NCBI GenBank assembly: GCA_008501785.1
Contig: QQUD01001021.1
Location: 1 to 5,436, forward strand
Direction of reading: 5' to 3'
Source of the DNA: Chloroflexota bacterium
GTDB taxonomy: Bacteria > Chloroflexota > Anaerolineae > Promineifilales > Promineifilaceae
Length of the DNA stretch: 5,436 nucleotides
Shown here: positions 1 through 5,401 of the stretch, piece after piece
Layout of the letters: the number at the start of each line of letters is the position of its first letter
Numbering within the stretch: the stretch's first letter is position 1
Program-made: the position numbers and the translations under genes
Notes under the pieces: model-generated
Seen by the model: only the letters and a program-made list of their open reading frames with translations
Told to the model about the DNA's origin: nothing
Database searches by the model: none

Positions 1-12
1 CAGTCTTCGGAG

Positions 13-69
13 TGAGAAATCTTGCTTCGTGTCTGTCAAGAACCCTCTGCCTCAAAGCAAGATTCCTCG
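13..69. repeat. Imperfect inverted repeat (palindromic intergenic element)
   Basis: A perfect 10-bp inverted pair lies at 18-27 (AATCTTGCTT) and 55-64 (AAGCAAGATT). Allowing a few mismatches it extends to about 13-31 and 51-69 around a loop of roughly 19 bases. The left arm resembles the reverse complement of the start of the next copy (55-93), so this looks like two oppositely oriented copies of one dispersed element. The style (CTCGGAATGACA / TCATTCCGAG) is familiar from short palindromic intergenic repeats in several bacterial groups. That family link is from memory and not checked. No coding function is proposed. Confidence 0.55.
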
Positions 70-93
70 GCAGACCTCGGAATGACAATTGCA
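55..93. repeat. Degenerate palindromic repeat, copy A
   Basis: This copy contains a hairpin-like core at 62-83: ATTCC pairs with GGAAT, there is a symmetric TC/TC internal loop, GG pairs with CC, and the loop is CAGA. It ends with AATGACAATTGCA at 81-93. That end matches AATGACGATTGCA at 147-159 with one difference, which ties it to copy B. It is probably a decayed REP- or MITE-like non-coding element. Confidence 0.55.
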
Positions 94-120
94 TGACAAA
101 TTTCTTCCTTATTTTGTTCT

Positions 121-160
121 GGGTCTTCCCGGCATAGGCTACTCGAAATGACGATTGCAG
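121..160. repeat. Degenerate palindromic repeat, copy B
   Basis: This is a second, diverged copy of the element at 55-93 in the same orientation. Its 3' part AATGACGATTGCA (147-159) differs from copy A at one base, and its 5' part (TCTTCCCGGCA) resembles ATTCCTCGGCA of copy A. The matching ends are offset by 66 bases. A multiple of three, this lets both copies be read in one minus-strand frame, producing a spurious 61-codon open frame across the repeats. Confidence 0.5.
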
Positions 161-199
161 AGGTTGTTTCTTCACGGTTAAGGGCTGGTATTGGGAAAG

Positions 200-228
200 T
201 TGACAACTCCTGGTGTGACAACTAAAAT
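200..228 (+). promoter_or_regulatory. Likely sigma70-type promoter for the ligase/TIR-HEAT operon
   Basis: A perfect -35 box TTGACA (200-205) is followed after exactly 17 bases by a -10 box TAAAAT (223-228, 5 of 6 matches to TATAAT). Transcription would start near 235 and leave a leader of about 185 bases before the ATG at 420. Two TGACAACT direct repeats (201-208 and 216-223) start 15 bases apart. The first overlaps the -35 box and the second touches the -10 box, and a reverse-oriented copy of the core (AGTTGTC) lies at 364-370. This is compatible with regulator binding, but the regulator is unknown. Confidence 0.6.
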
Positions 229-263
229 CGTTTCAATCTTTCTTGAAGATAATACAAACGATT
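226..263 (+). promoter_or_regulatory. Inverted repeat over the -10 box and predicted start (operator or leader hairpin)
   Basis: A perfect 8-bp inverted repeat, AATCGTTT (226-233) and AAACGATT (256-263), encloses a second 5-bp pair, ATCTT (236-240) and AAGAT (246-250). It begins inside the -10 box and spans the predicted start site, so a protein bound there could block transcription. In RNA only the inner stem and part of the outer one would be present. Whether it acts as DNA operator or RNA stem cannot be decided from sequence. Confidence 0.4.
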
Positions 264-284
264 CCACAACACTTTTTCTAAACA

Positions 285-329
285 TTTGGGCAGAAACATA
301 ATATCTAATCCACCTATGGTCTGCCTGAA
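285..329 (+). promoter_or_regulatory. Possible stem-loop in the ligase leader
   Basis: Bases 285-294 can pair with 320-329 in a 10-bp stem that includes two G-U pairs, built on GGCAGA/TCTGCC, with a loop of 25 bases. It lies in the middle of the predicted 5' leader. It matches no riboswitch class I recognise and has no U-tract that would make it a terminator. The remaining leader (330-406) shows nothing I can interpret. Confidence 0.25.
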
Positions 330-406
330 AAATTTATACTCATTTACTCACACCTGATGTTTGAGTTGTCGTCATGGACATAATTTTAGACATCACCATA
401 TTTGTT

Positions 407-413
407 AGGAGGA
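407..413 (+). promoter_or_regulatory. Strong Shine-Dalgarno site that fixes the ligase start
   Basis: AGGAGGA lies six bases before the ATG at 420, an ideal distance. An in-frame TTG at 402 would extend the protein by six residues, but it lies upstream of this site and would translate through it, so the ATG at 420 is the better start. Confidence 0.85.
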
Positions 414-419
414 TTTCTC

Positions 420-1973
420 ATGCTGAACTTATCCATTTTATTGGAAGATAGCGCCCATCATGTGCCGGATCGGGTGGCGGTGATTTTTAATGATATGAAA
501 TTGACCTATGCCCAGGTCAATGCAATGGCGAATCAGGTTGCCCAAGGTTTGATTGGGTTAGGGGTAGAAAAGGGAGATAAGGTGGCGCTTGGTTGTCCGA
601 ATTTGCCGTTTTTCCCGATCGTGTATTACGGCATTTTGAAGGCGGGCGCGGTGGTGGTGCCGCTGAATGTGCTGCTCAAGCCGCGTGAAATTGCATATCA
701 TCTCAAAGATTCGGATGCAAAAGTATATTTATGTTTTGAAGGGACGCCAGAATTGCCGATGGGGACGATGGGTCATGCGGGATTCCAGGAAGTGGATGGC
801 TGTGAACAAATGGTGATGATTACGGCGAATCCGGCGGCTGCTTCACCGGTTGAAGGGGTGATGACGCTGGGGATGTTGATGCATGGAAAGTCGCCTATTT
901 TTGAGGGGGTTGATACGGATGCATTGGATACGGCCGTTATTCTCTACACCAGCGGCACCACTGGCCAACCCAAAGGAGCTGAACTGAGCCACAGCAACAT
1001 GGTGATGAACGCCCATTTATCCGACAACATGTATGAAGCCTTAGAACATGAAATCCATTTGATTACATTGCCATTGTTCCATTCATTCGGTCAAACGGTT
1101 CAAATGAATAGTGGTTTTTATAACCGTGCCACAATTTCACTGCTGCCCCGGTTCGATCCTGAAGCGGCGTTAGGCATCATTCAGCGAGACAAAGTTACCT
1201 TTTTTGCGGGTGTCCCTACCATGTATTGGGCAATGCTCAATGTGCCTGATGCCGAAACGAAGTTTGACCTGGATACCATTGCTGGTCATTTGCGGCTGTG
1301 CGCTGCTGGTGGTTCAGCGATGCCGGTGGAAGTGATGAAGGCGTTTGAAGAGAAGTTTAAGGTGACAATTTTGGAAGGATATGGCCTTTCTGAAACAAGT
1401 CCGGTGGCTTCTTTTAACCCGGAAGTTGGCGTGCGCAAACCTGGCTCGGTTGGTTTGCCGGTGTGGGGTGTGAAAATTCGTTTGGTGGATGTGAATGATA
1501 AAGATGTGCCGCAAGGGGAATTGGGCGAAATTCTGATCAAGGGCCATTGTGTGATGAAGGGGTATTATAAACGAGAGGATGCGACGAAAACGGCCGTTCG
1601 CAATGGCTGGCTTTATACGGGCGATATTGGCCGTATTGATGAAGATGGCTACGTTTATATAGCGGATCGCGTCAAAGATATGATTATTCGTGGTGGGTTT
1701 AACGTTTACCCACGCGAGTTAGAAGAAGTGATGATGGCCCATCCAGATGTGAGCCTGGTAGCCGTAATTGGCATACCACATGACCAGCATGGTGAGGAAG
1801 TAAAAGCCTATGTAATTCCGAATGCGGGTGTAACCATTACAGAAGATGACCTGCGTGAGTGGTGCAAAGAAAACATGGCTGCTTACAAATATCCGCGTCA
1901 CATTGAGTTCCGCGAGCAGCTACCGATGACGGCGACGGGTAAGATTTTGAAACGCGAATTGAAGAGCAGCTAA
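420..1973 (+). CDS. AMP-forming fatty-acyl-CoA ligase (long-chain acyl-CoA synthetase type)
   Basis: This 517-residue enzyme of the ANL adenylate-forming superfamily probably activates a carboxylic acid, most likely a medium- or long-chain fatty acid, to its CoA thioester through an acyl-AMP intermediate in the cytoplasm. The order of motifs is complete: the ATP-binding loop TSGTTGQPKG at 177-186, LPLFH at 217-221, YGLSETSP at 321-328, YTGD at 399-402, the hinge and C-terminal entry DRVKDMIIRGGFNVYP at about 416-431, and the catalytic lysine K508 in TGKILKREL near the end. Length is usual for the family. No signal peptide or membrane segment is seen. The start is set by the Shine-Dalgarno at 407-413. 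The gene is first in a probable two-gene unit with the TIR-HEAT gene 14 bases downstream, behind the promoter at 200-228. Substrate chain length cannot be read from sequence, and related CoA ligases for aryl or dicarboxylic acids share these motifs. Confidence 0.93.
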   Translation: MLNLSILLEDSAHHVPDRVAVIFNDMKLTYAQVNAMANQVAQGLIGLGVEKGDKVALGCPNLPFFPIVYYGILKAGAVVVPLNVLLKPREIAYHLKDSDAKVYLCFEGTPELPMGTMGHAGFQEVDGCEQMVMITANPAAASPVEGVMTLGMLMHGKSPIFEGVDTDALDTAVILYTSGTTGQPKGAELSHSNMVMNAHLSDNMYEALEHEIHLITLPLFHSFGQTVQMNSGFYNRATISLLPRFDPEAALGIIQRDKVTFFAGVPTMYWAMLNVPDAETKFDLDTIAGHLRLCAAGGSAMPVEVMKAFEEKFKVTILEGYGLSETSPVASFNPEVGVRKPGSVGLPVWGVKIRLVDVNDKDVPQGELGEILIKGHCVMKGYYKREDATKTAVRNGWLYTGDIGRIDEDGYVYIADRVKDMIIRGGFNVYPRELEEVMMAHPDVSLVAVIGIPHDQHGEEVKAYVIPNAGVTITEDDLREWCKENMAAYKYPRHIEFREQLPMTATGKILKRELKSS

Positions 1974-1987
1974 CAAGCAAACAAATT

Positions 1988-2941
1988 ATGGCACACATCT
2001 ATCTTTGTTACTCAAATCAGGACAAGGAGCTAGTTGATCTCATTGAAGATGATTTGAGAGACCGAGGCTTTCATATCTGGCGTGATACCACTGATATTGG
2101 AGATGGTGTTTGGGCGAATGCGATACAGTCTGCGCTGGCGGCTGCTTATACCTTGGTTGTGATTACATCTGAGCAGTCGATGCAGTCCGAGACGGTGCTG
2201 AAAGAGATCGCATTCGCCCAAAAAAGAAACCTGCCCATGCTGTTGGTGCAATTGGAGCTTTGCACAGTTCCCGAGCAGTTAGAACGGTCCGCTGTTGAGA
2301 AGATCAGTTTTGTGCGTGTTTATCAAGCGGGGTTGACGGAATCTGGCTTAGAGCAGTTGCGAAATTATCGACTATCAATGACTAATCTAACCGCTGCGTT
2401 GGACAACATTTATCCCGTGCGTACCTACATCAACGAATTGTCCCACAGCAATATTGATGATGTGCGCGAAAATGCGGCTAAGCAGCTTGGCAGCCTGGGT
2501 GATCCCACAGCGGGGGAAGCACTCATCAAGGCACTTGGTGACCAGGATTCTGACGTGCGTTACTTTGCGGCCAGGTCGCTAGGGCAGCTGCAGATTGAAA
2601 CAGCGCAGCGGCCGTTGATTCGCCTTTTGGAGCAAGATGACGACCCCGATGTACGGGCATCTGCAGCGGTTGCGTTGGGATGTTTAGATGATCCCAACGC
2701 AATTGGTGCATTGGTGGAACAGTTGAACCATCCAGACCGCTTTGTTCGCGCTGGCGTGCTGGATGCATTGGGACAGCTAAAAGCGACTTCTACTGTTAAC
2801 CAGATCATTCACATTATGCGCAATGATCCAATCTCGGACGTGCGGGCGGCGGCTCAAAATGCACTGTGTGCCATTGGGGGGCAGCGCGCTGAACATGCGC
2901 TGGCGCGAGCGGGGGTGAGGTGTGACGATCATACATCATAA
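1988..2941 (+). CDS. TIR domain protein with C-terminal HEAT repeats
   Basis: This 317-residue soluble protein has two parts. Residues 1-130 form a TIR fold: strand A IYLCYS (4-9), a helix ending near RGFHIWRD (26-33), a BB-loop region with DIGDGVW (36-42), VVITSEQS (57-64), and SETVLKEIAFA (67-77), where E73 sits at the position of the catalytic glutamate of NAD-cleaving TIR domains. Residues from about 150 to 310 hold five HEAT/PBS-lyase-type repeats, marked by DVR-like turns at 157-160, 188-191, 220-223, 251-254 and 283-286, spaced 31-32 residues. Bacterial TIR domains often cleave NAD+ or make cyclic-ADP-ribose signals in antiphage defence, and HEAT repeats bind proteins or nucleic acids. 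A sensor-effector role is an inference; a pure scaffold is the alternative. The ATG is the first available start in the frame. No clear Shine-Dalgarno precedes it, so translation probably depends on coupling to the ligase 14 bases upstream. Confidence 0.9.
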   Translation: MAHIYLCYSNQDKELVDLIEDDLRDRGFHIWRDTTDIGDGVWANAIQSALAAAYTLVVITSEQSMQSETVLKEIAFAQKRNLPMLLVQLELCTVPEQLERSAVEKISFVRVYQAGLTESGLEQLRNYRLSMTNLTAALDNIYPVRTYINELSHSNIDDVRENAAKQLGSLGDPTAGEALIKALGDQDSDVRYFAARSLGQLQIETAQRPLIRLLEQDDDPDVRASAAVALGCLDDPNAIGALVEQLNHPDRFVRAGVLDALGQLKATSTVNQIIHIMRNDPISDVRAAAQNALCAIGGQRAEHALARAGVRCDDHTS

Positions 2942-3621
2942 TAGCGAGCCATTGCCAACGGATCGTCAGGGTTGTATCCGCTGGTGCGGGCTTCACGCAG
3001 GTCGCCAGTGAGGTGAAAACGGCCGTCATACTTCGTCCCATCAGGCATTATGGCGTGAATCAGGCGATCCGCCTTTCGCAGCTGCTGTTCAGTTAAGTTT
3101 GTACCTTCCAAACGAGCACCGCTGAGATCAGCACCTTCCAAACTGGCGTTGGTGAGCTGGGCCTGGCTCAAATCAATACCTCGCAGATCGGCCTGCTCCA
3201 GCGTCACATTGGTTAAATCGGCCGTTTGCCAATCCACATCTCGTAAAATGGCACGGGTCAGGTTCAGATTGCGCAGCGTGCTATCCGACACCCAGCCCCG
3301 CGCGCGCAGTCGGTCCGCTGCTTCCCTCACCAGTTGAAAGTCACTGCTGCGTAGCTGGCGAATAAGCTGCCTTTTCTCTAGACGCACTTCCTGCACTTGG
3401 TAAATTCTGTCAATAATCAAAATGGTAAAGGCGATGCTGGCAATTTCCCAGGCAAACTCTGTGTAGATGTAAAGAAGCAAGTTTTCGATGCCAAACGAGA
3501 GACCGGTTTCACCGAAGCTGATTAAAATGCCCGGTAGAGCGGCAATAAGCAAAACGATACCCACTCGGCCGATCGTAATCCAAGACAATATTTTGTTGAA
3601 AAACGGCCGTATCTTGCGCAT
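2929..3621 (-). CDS. Membrane-anchored pentapeptide-repeat protein
   Basis: This 230-residue protein has two hydrophobic segments, about 20-36 and 47-70, then a charged helix (72-92, rich in E, K, R and Q), a short helical module with VREAADRLRARGW (98-110), and a run of pentapeptide repeats. Positions 116, 121, 126 and so on to 176 are L every five residues (W at 131), often preceded by AD or A-N-like pairs. That gives 12 repeats, about three turns of a right-handed quadrilateral beta-helix. The C-terminal tail includes MPDGTKYDG (192-200). Two-segment membrane proteins with a cytoplasmic pentapeptide helix are a recurring but functionally obscure class; the beta-helix usually mediates binding. 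The start ATG has only a weak AGG-rich stretch ahead. The gene converges on the TIR-HEAT gene and overlaps its end by 13 bases. Function is unknown. Confidence 0.88.
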   Translation of the reverse strand: MRKIRPFFNKILSWITIGRVGIVLLIAALPGILISFGETGLSFGIENLLLYIYTEFAWEIASIAFTILIIDRIYQVQEVRLEKRQLIRQLRSSDFQLVREAADRLRARGWVSDSTLRNLNLTRAILRDVDWQTADLTNVTLEQADLRGIDLSQAQLTNASLEGADLSGARLEGTNLTEQQLRKADRLIHAIMPDGTKYDGRFHLTGDLREARTSGYNPDDPLAMARYYDV

Positions 3622-3676
3622 TATCTAGCCTGCCTGACGATTTTGTGAGCTATTTTAATAAAGTTTACTTCTAATG

Positions 3677-3716
3677 GGTAATATTTGGGAGGGAATACGG
3701 CCGTTTTCCCCTTACC
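3677..3716 (-). terminator. Intergenic palindrome, possible end of the kinase-rhodanese transcript
   Basis: Bases 3691-3710 (GGGAATACGG / CCGTTTTCCC) form a 20-base palindrome with one mismatched pair, centred on the octamer ACGGCCGT. An outer pair, GGTAA (3677-3681) with TTACC (3712-3716), could extend it. It lies 14 bases beyond the rhodanese stop in the direction of transcription and upstream of the pentapeptide gene. No U-tract follows on the minus strand, so it is a poor intrinsic terminator. It may instead be a chance host for the octamer or a binding site. Nothing else is recognisable in the 3622-3729 gap except a weak TAAAAT box on the minus strand. Confidence 0.3.
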
Positions 3717-3729
3717 AATTACAAAGCAT

Positions 3730-4077
3730 TTAATTTGTTGGAAACCCTGCCTGCGTCCAGCCGTTCATCCCACCCTTAAGATTAATCACATCTGTAAAAC
3801 CTTGATCGATTAATTGTCTACAGGCGGCTCTGCTGCGATTGCCAGAACGACATACGCAAACAATTGGCTTGTTTTTACGCAAATTGCGGCTGCGTGAAGG
3901 TAATTCGGATAGTGGTATCAATTTTGATTTGGAAATATGCCCGTCTGATTTATATTCTTGGCGGGTACGAACATCGATAATTTGCAGCGGTTCTTTGGCG
4001 TCTAACTTGGCTTTGAGTTCTGCGGCAGTAATTTTGATGATGCTGCCCCCGAATAAATCTGCAATTTTTTTGAACAC
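3730..4077 (-). CDS. Single-domain rhodanese-like sulfurtransferase
   Basis: This 115-residue cytoplasmic protein is one rhodanese domain. It has IIDVRTRQEY (33-42), GHI (46-48), the active-site loop CRSGNRS (76-82) with C76 as the expected persulfide-forming cysteine, and the C-terminal LKGGMNGWTQAGFP (100-113). The six-residue loop of the sulfurtransferase type, rather than the longer loop of Cdc25-like phosphatases, supports sulfane-sulfur transfer. Further cysteines at 74 and 86 could matter in redox cycling. No signal peptide is seen; the first 16 residues (MFKKIADLFGGS...) are a short amphipathic extension. The start is GTG at 4077, supported by AAAGGA (4086-4091, minus strand) 8 bases upstream and by the lack of another usable start before the domain. 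It follows the kinase stop by 5 bases, so co-translation is likely. The physiological sulfur donor and acceptor are unknown. Confidence 0.9.
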   Translation of the reverse strand: MFKKIADLFGGSIIKITAAELKAKLDAKEPLQIIDVRTRQEYKSDGHISKSKLIPLSELPSRSRNLRKNKPIVCVCRSGNRSRAACRQLIDQGFTDVINLKGGMNGWTQAGFPTN

Positions 4078-4082
4078 AAAAA

Positions 4083-5264
4083 TTATCCTTTCTTTAAATA
4101 AAAACTAAATATGCTCCCTGTGCCCACTTCACTTTCTAATTCTACTTTCCCATCCAGTTTTTGGGCAATTTTTTTCACAATAGATAATCCTAAACCGTTA
4201 CCTTCAATTCTATGGGCTGCTAATTGTACATAGGGTTCAAACAATGCCTCTTGGTCCGCTTCTGGGATGCCTGCACCATTATCTTTCACCCAGAACTTGA
4301 CGAACTCTCCAAGTGGTTCGCTGCCAATTTCTATCAACGGTGGCTTGCCGCCATATTTGATTGCATTTGTCATGTAGTTGTACCAGATTTCTTCTACCCA
4401 TGGAATGTAACCAATTGCCTGATGCAACTGTGGGGGCATGACAACTTGCCCGTTGCTTTCTTTTAGTTGGAAGTTAATGCGCTGAATGACATTTTCAACA
4501 ATATCAGTCATGGGCAACGTGTGTGTTTTAATATCTTCTTGCCGGATACTCGCAAACACCAGCAGTTCATCAATGATATTGTTCATACGCCTGCTGTTAC
4601 GGGCAAGCGAATCAATATAGGTGATGCGTTCGGTTTCTGATAGTGATGTGTGTGTATCAGCCAGTATTTCAGAATAACCGGTGATAGCTGAGAGTGATGC
4701 TTTTAAGTTATGGGCAACTGTTTGTGCAAATGAGTCCAGTTCTTCATTTTTAAGCTTCAATGCCCATTCTGCCTGTTTACGTTCTGTGATGTCGGATACA
4801 AATGCTAATCCCAATACATCTACTTCTGTGTGTAAAAAGCTTAAAGCAATCTCTACAGGGAATTCCGAACCATCTTTTCTTTTTCCTGCCAAATCTATAC
4901 CTTTGCCCATCGGACGGATAATTGGGCTCTCAAAAAAGCCACTCATTAGTTTTGCGTGGTTTTTAAAAAAACGTTCAGGTAGCAGAATGTTGAGCAAGCG
5001 TCCGGTTACTTCTTCTGTTTGATAGCCAAACAGTTCTTCTGCACGGGAGTTGATCATAACAATCCTTCCATCTTTGGTACAAATGATGACACCTTCTGTT
5101 ATGGATTCAAGCAACGTGCGTACAGTTACGTCGCTTTGAAATATTCCCACTGCAATGGAAATTTCTTTTTGAATTTTAAGCTCCCCTTCCATGTCTTTGA
5201 GCTGCTGCTTCATTGATTTCAGCTCGTGGTCAAGTTTTTGCTTATTATTTTTTTGATTGTTCAT
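4083..5264 (-). CDS. Soluble PAS-domain sensor histidine kinase
   Basis: This 393-residue protein has an N-terminal coiled coil (about 3-38, rich in K, Q and E), a PAS domain (about 45-162, with INSRAEELFGY at 71-81, GKRKDGSEFPVEI at 127-139 and DITERKQAE at 158-166), a dimerisation/phosphoacceptor helix with H185 in AHNLKASL (184-191), and a GHKL ATPase domain. The ATPase shows the N box N296/N300 (NYMTNA), G1 box DNGAGIP (328-334), F box LFEP (341-344) and G2 box GNGLGLS (355-361). There are no membrane segments, so it should sense a cytoplasmic or diffusible signal. The phosphoacceptor motif lacks the usual acidic residue after the histidine (N186) and has A189-S190 where N-P or A-P is common. 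GAGG four bases before the ATG supports the start. No response regulator lies in the window. The rhodanese gene follows after 5 bases. Ligand and partner are unknown. Confidence 0.93.
   Translation of the reverse strand: MNNQKNNKQKLDHELKSMKQQLKDMEGELKIQKEISIAVGIFQSDVTVRTLLESITEGVIICTKDGRIVMINSRAEELFGYQTEEVTGRLLNILLPERFFKNHAKLMSGFFESPIIRPMGKGIDLAGKRKDGSEFPVEIALSFLHTEVDVLGLAFVSDITERKQAEWALKLKNEELDSFAQTVAHNLKASLSAITGYSEILADTHTSLSETERITYIDSLARNSRRMNNIIDELLVFASIRQEDIKTHTLPMTDIVENVIQRINFQLKESNGQVVMPPQLHQAIGYIPWVEEIWYNYMTNAIKYGGKPPLIEIGSEPLGEFVKFWVKDNGAGIPEADQEALFEPYVQLAAHRIEGNGLGLSIVKKIAQKLDGKVELESEVGTGSIFSFYLKKG
4086..4091 (-). promoter_or_regulatory. Shine-Dalgarno of the rhodanese gene inside the kinase 3' end
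   Basis: AAAGGA on the minus strand is made of the final kinase codons (the last lysine and glycine codons) and lies 8 bases before the GTG start at 4077. A ribosome finishing the kinase would expose or reuse this site, so the two products are probably translationally coupled. Confidence 0.65.
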
Positions 5265-5395
5265 TTTTCCTCATCTATCTAAATGGCATTTGGTTGGATG
5301 AATAGACTCCTGTATACATGGGTGTGATATGTCCTTACTTTGGTGGGAATCTGTTAGAAGCGTGGTAGCGAGGTAGGGTGTTGTAATTGATTTTT

Positions 5396-5401
5396 ATTAT
5401 A
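5396..5401 (-). promoter_or_regulatory. Possible -10 box upstream of the kinase
   Basis: A perfect TATAAT lies on the minus strand here, with a poor -35 match (CTGTAA) 17 bases upstream. Transcription would start near 5389, leaving a leader of about 125 bases. The 172 bases upstream of the kinase contain no gene I can support. A TATAAT in AT-rich DNA is weak evidence alone. Confidence 0.25.

Larger units (their letters stand above)
930..3704. repeat. Dispersed palindromic octamer ACGGCCGT, five exact copies
   Basis: Exact copies lie at 930-937, 1590-1597, 3019-3026, 3603-3610 and 3697-3704. Related CGGCCG cores with a changed flank are at 2609-2614, 3219-3224 and 3566-3571. Random expectation for one given octamer in this length is about 0.08. 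Copies fall in three genes on both strands and in one intergenic gap, so the signal is not from one protein motif. It resembles in kind the HIP1 palindrome of cyanobacteria. This entry spans the outermost copies; the DNA between them is ordinary. Confidence 0.7.

Noticed and set aside
36..221. A 61-codon minus-strand open frame in the upstream gap
   Set aside because: It runs through the palindromic repeats; two repeat copies offset by 66 bases give a duplicated AIVI-like stretch. It has no convincing ribosome-binding site and no recognisable domain.
402..419. A TTG start giving the ligase six extra residues
   Set aside because: The codons would read through the Shine-Dalgarno AGGAGGA, which is ideally placed for the ATG at 420. 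The family motif pattern needs no extension.
1286..1547. Two overlapping minus-strand open frames inside the ligase gene
   Set aside because: They are antisense to a fully motif-supported enzyme, overlap each other in different frames and encode nothing recognisable.
2526..2808. Minus-strand open frames inside the HEAT-repeat part
   Set aside because: They are shadows of a repetitive coding region; the plus-strand frame carries regular HEAT repeats and these carry no domain.
1988..3621. A complete named antiphage system (for example Thoeris or CBASS)
   Set aside because: No second Thoeris component, nucleotide cyclase, Argonaute, STING or nuclease gene is in the window. Only the TIR domain itself points to defence.
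4681..5022. A 113-codon plus-strand open frame opposite the kinase
   Set aside because: It is antisense to the PAS and phosphoacceptor regions, whose motifs are clear. The translation is serine/lysine-rich and has no recognisable family features.
4779..5132. A FixL-like haem-binding PAS domain (oxygen sensor)
   Set aside because: The overall PAS sequence resembles FixL, but in an ungapped comparison of the segment around residues 113-121 the haem-ligating histidine position is I115, so haem binding is not supported.
5275..5319. A 14-residue upstream reading frame before the kinase (minus strand), possible leader peptide
   Set aside because: The nearest AAGGA lies 12 bases before its ATG, there is no run of regulatory codons and no attenuator-like hairpin pair follows.
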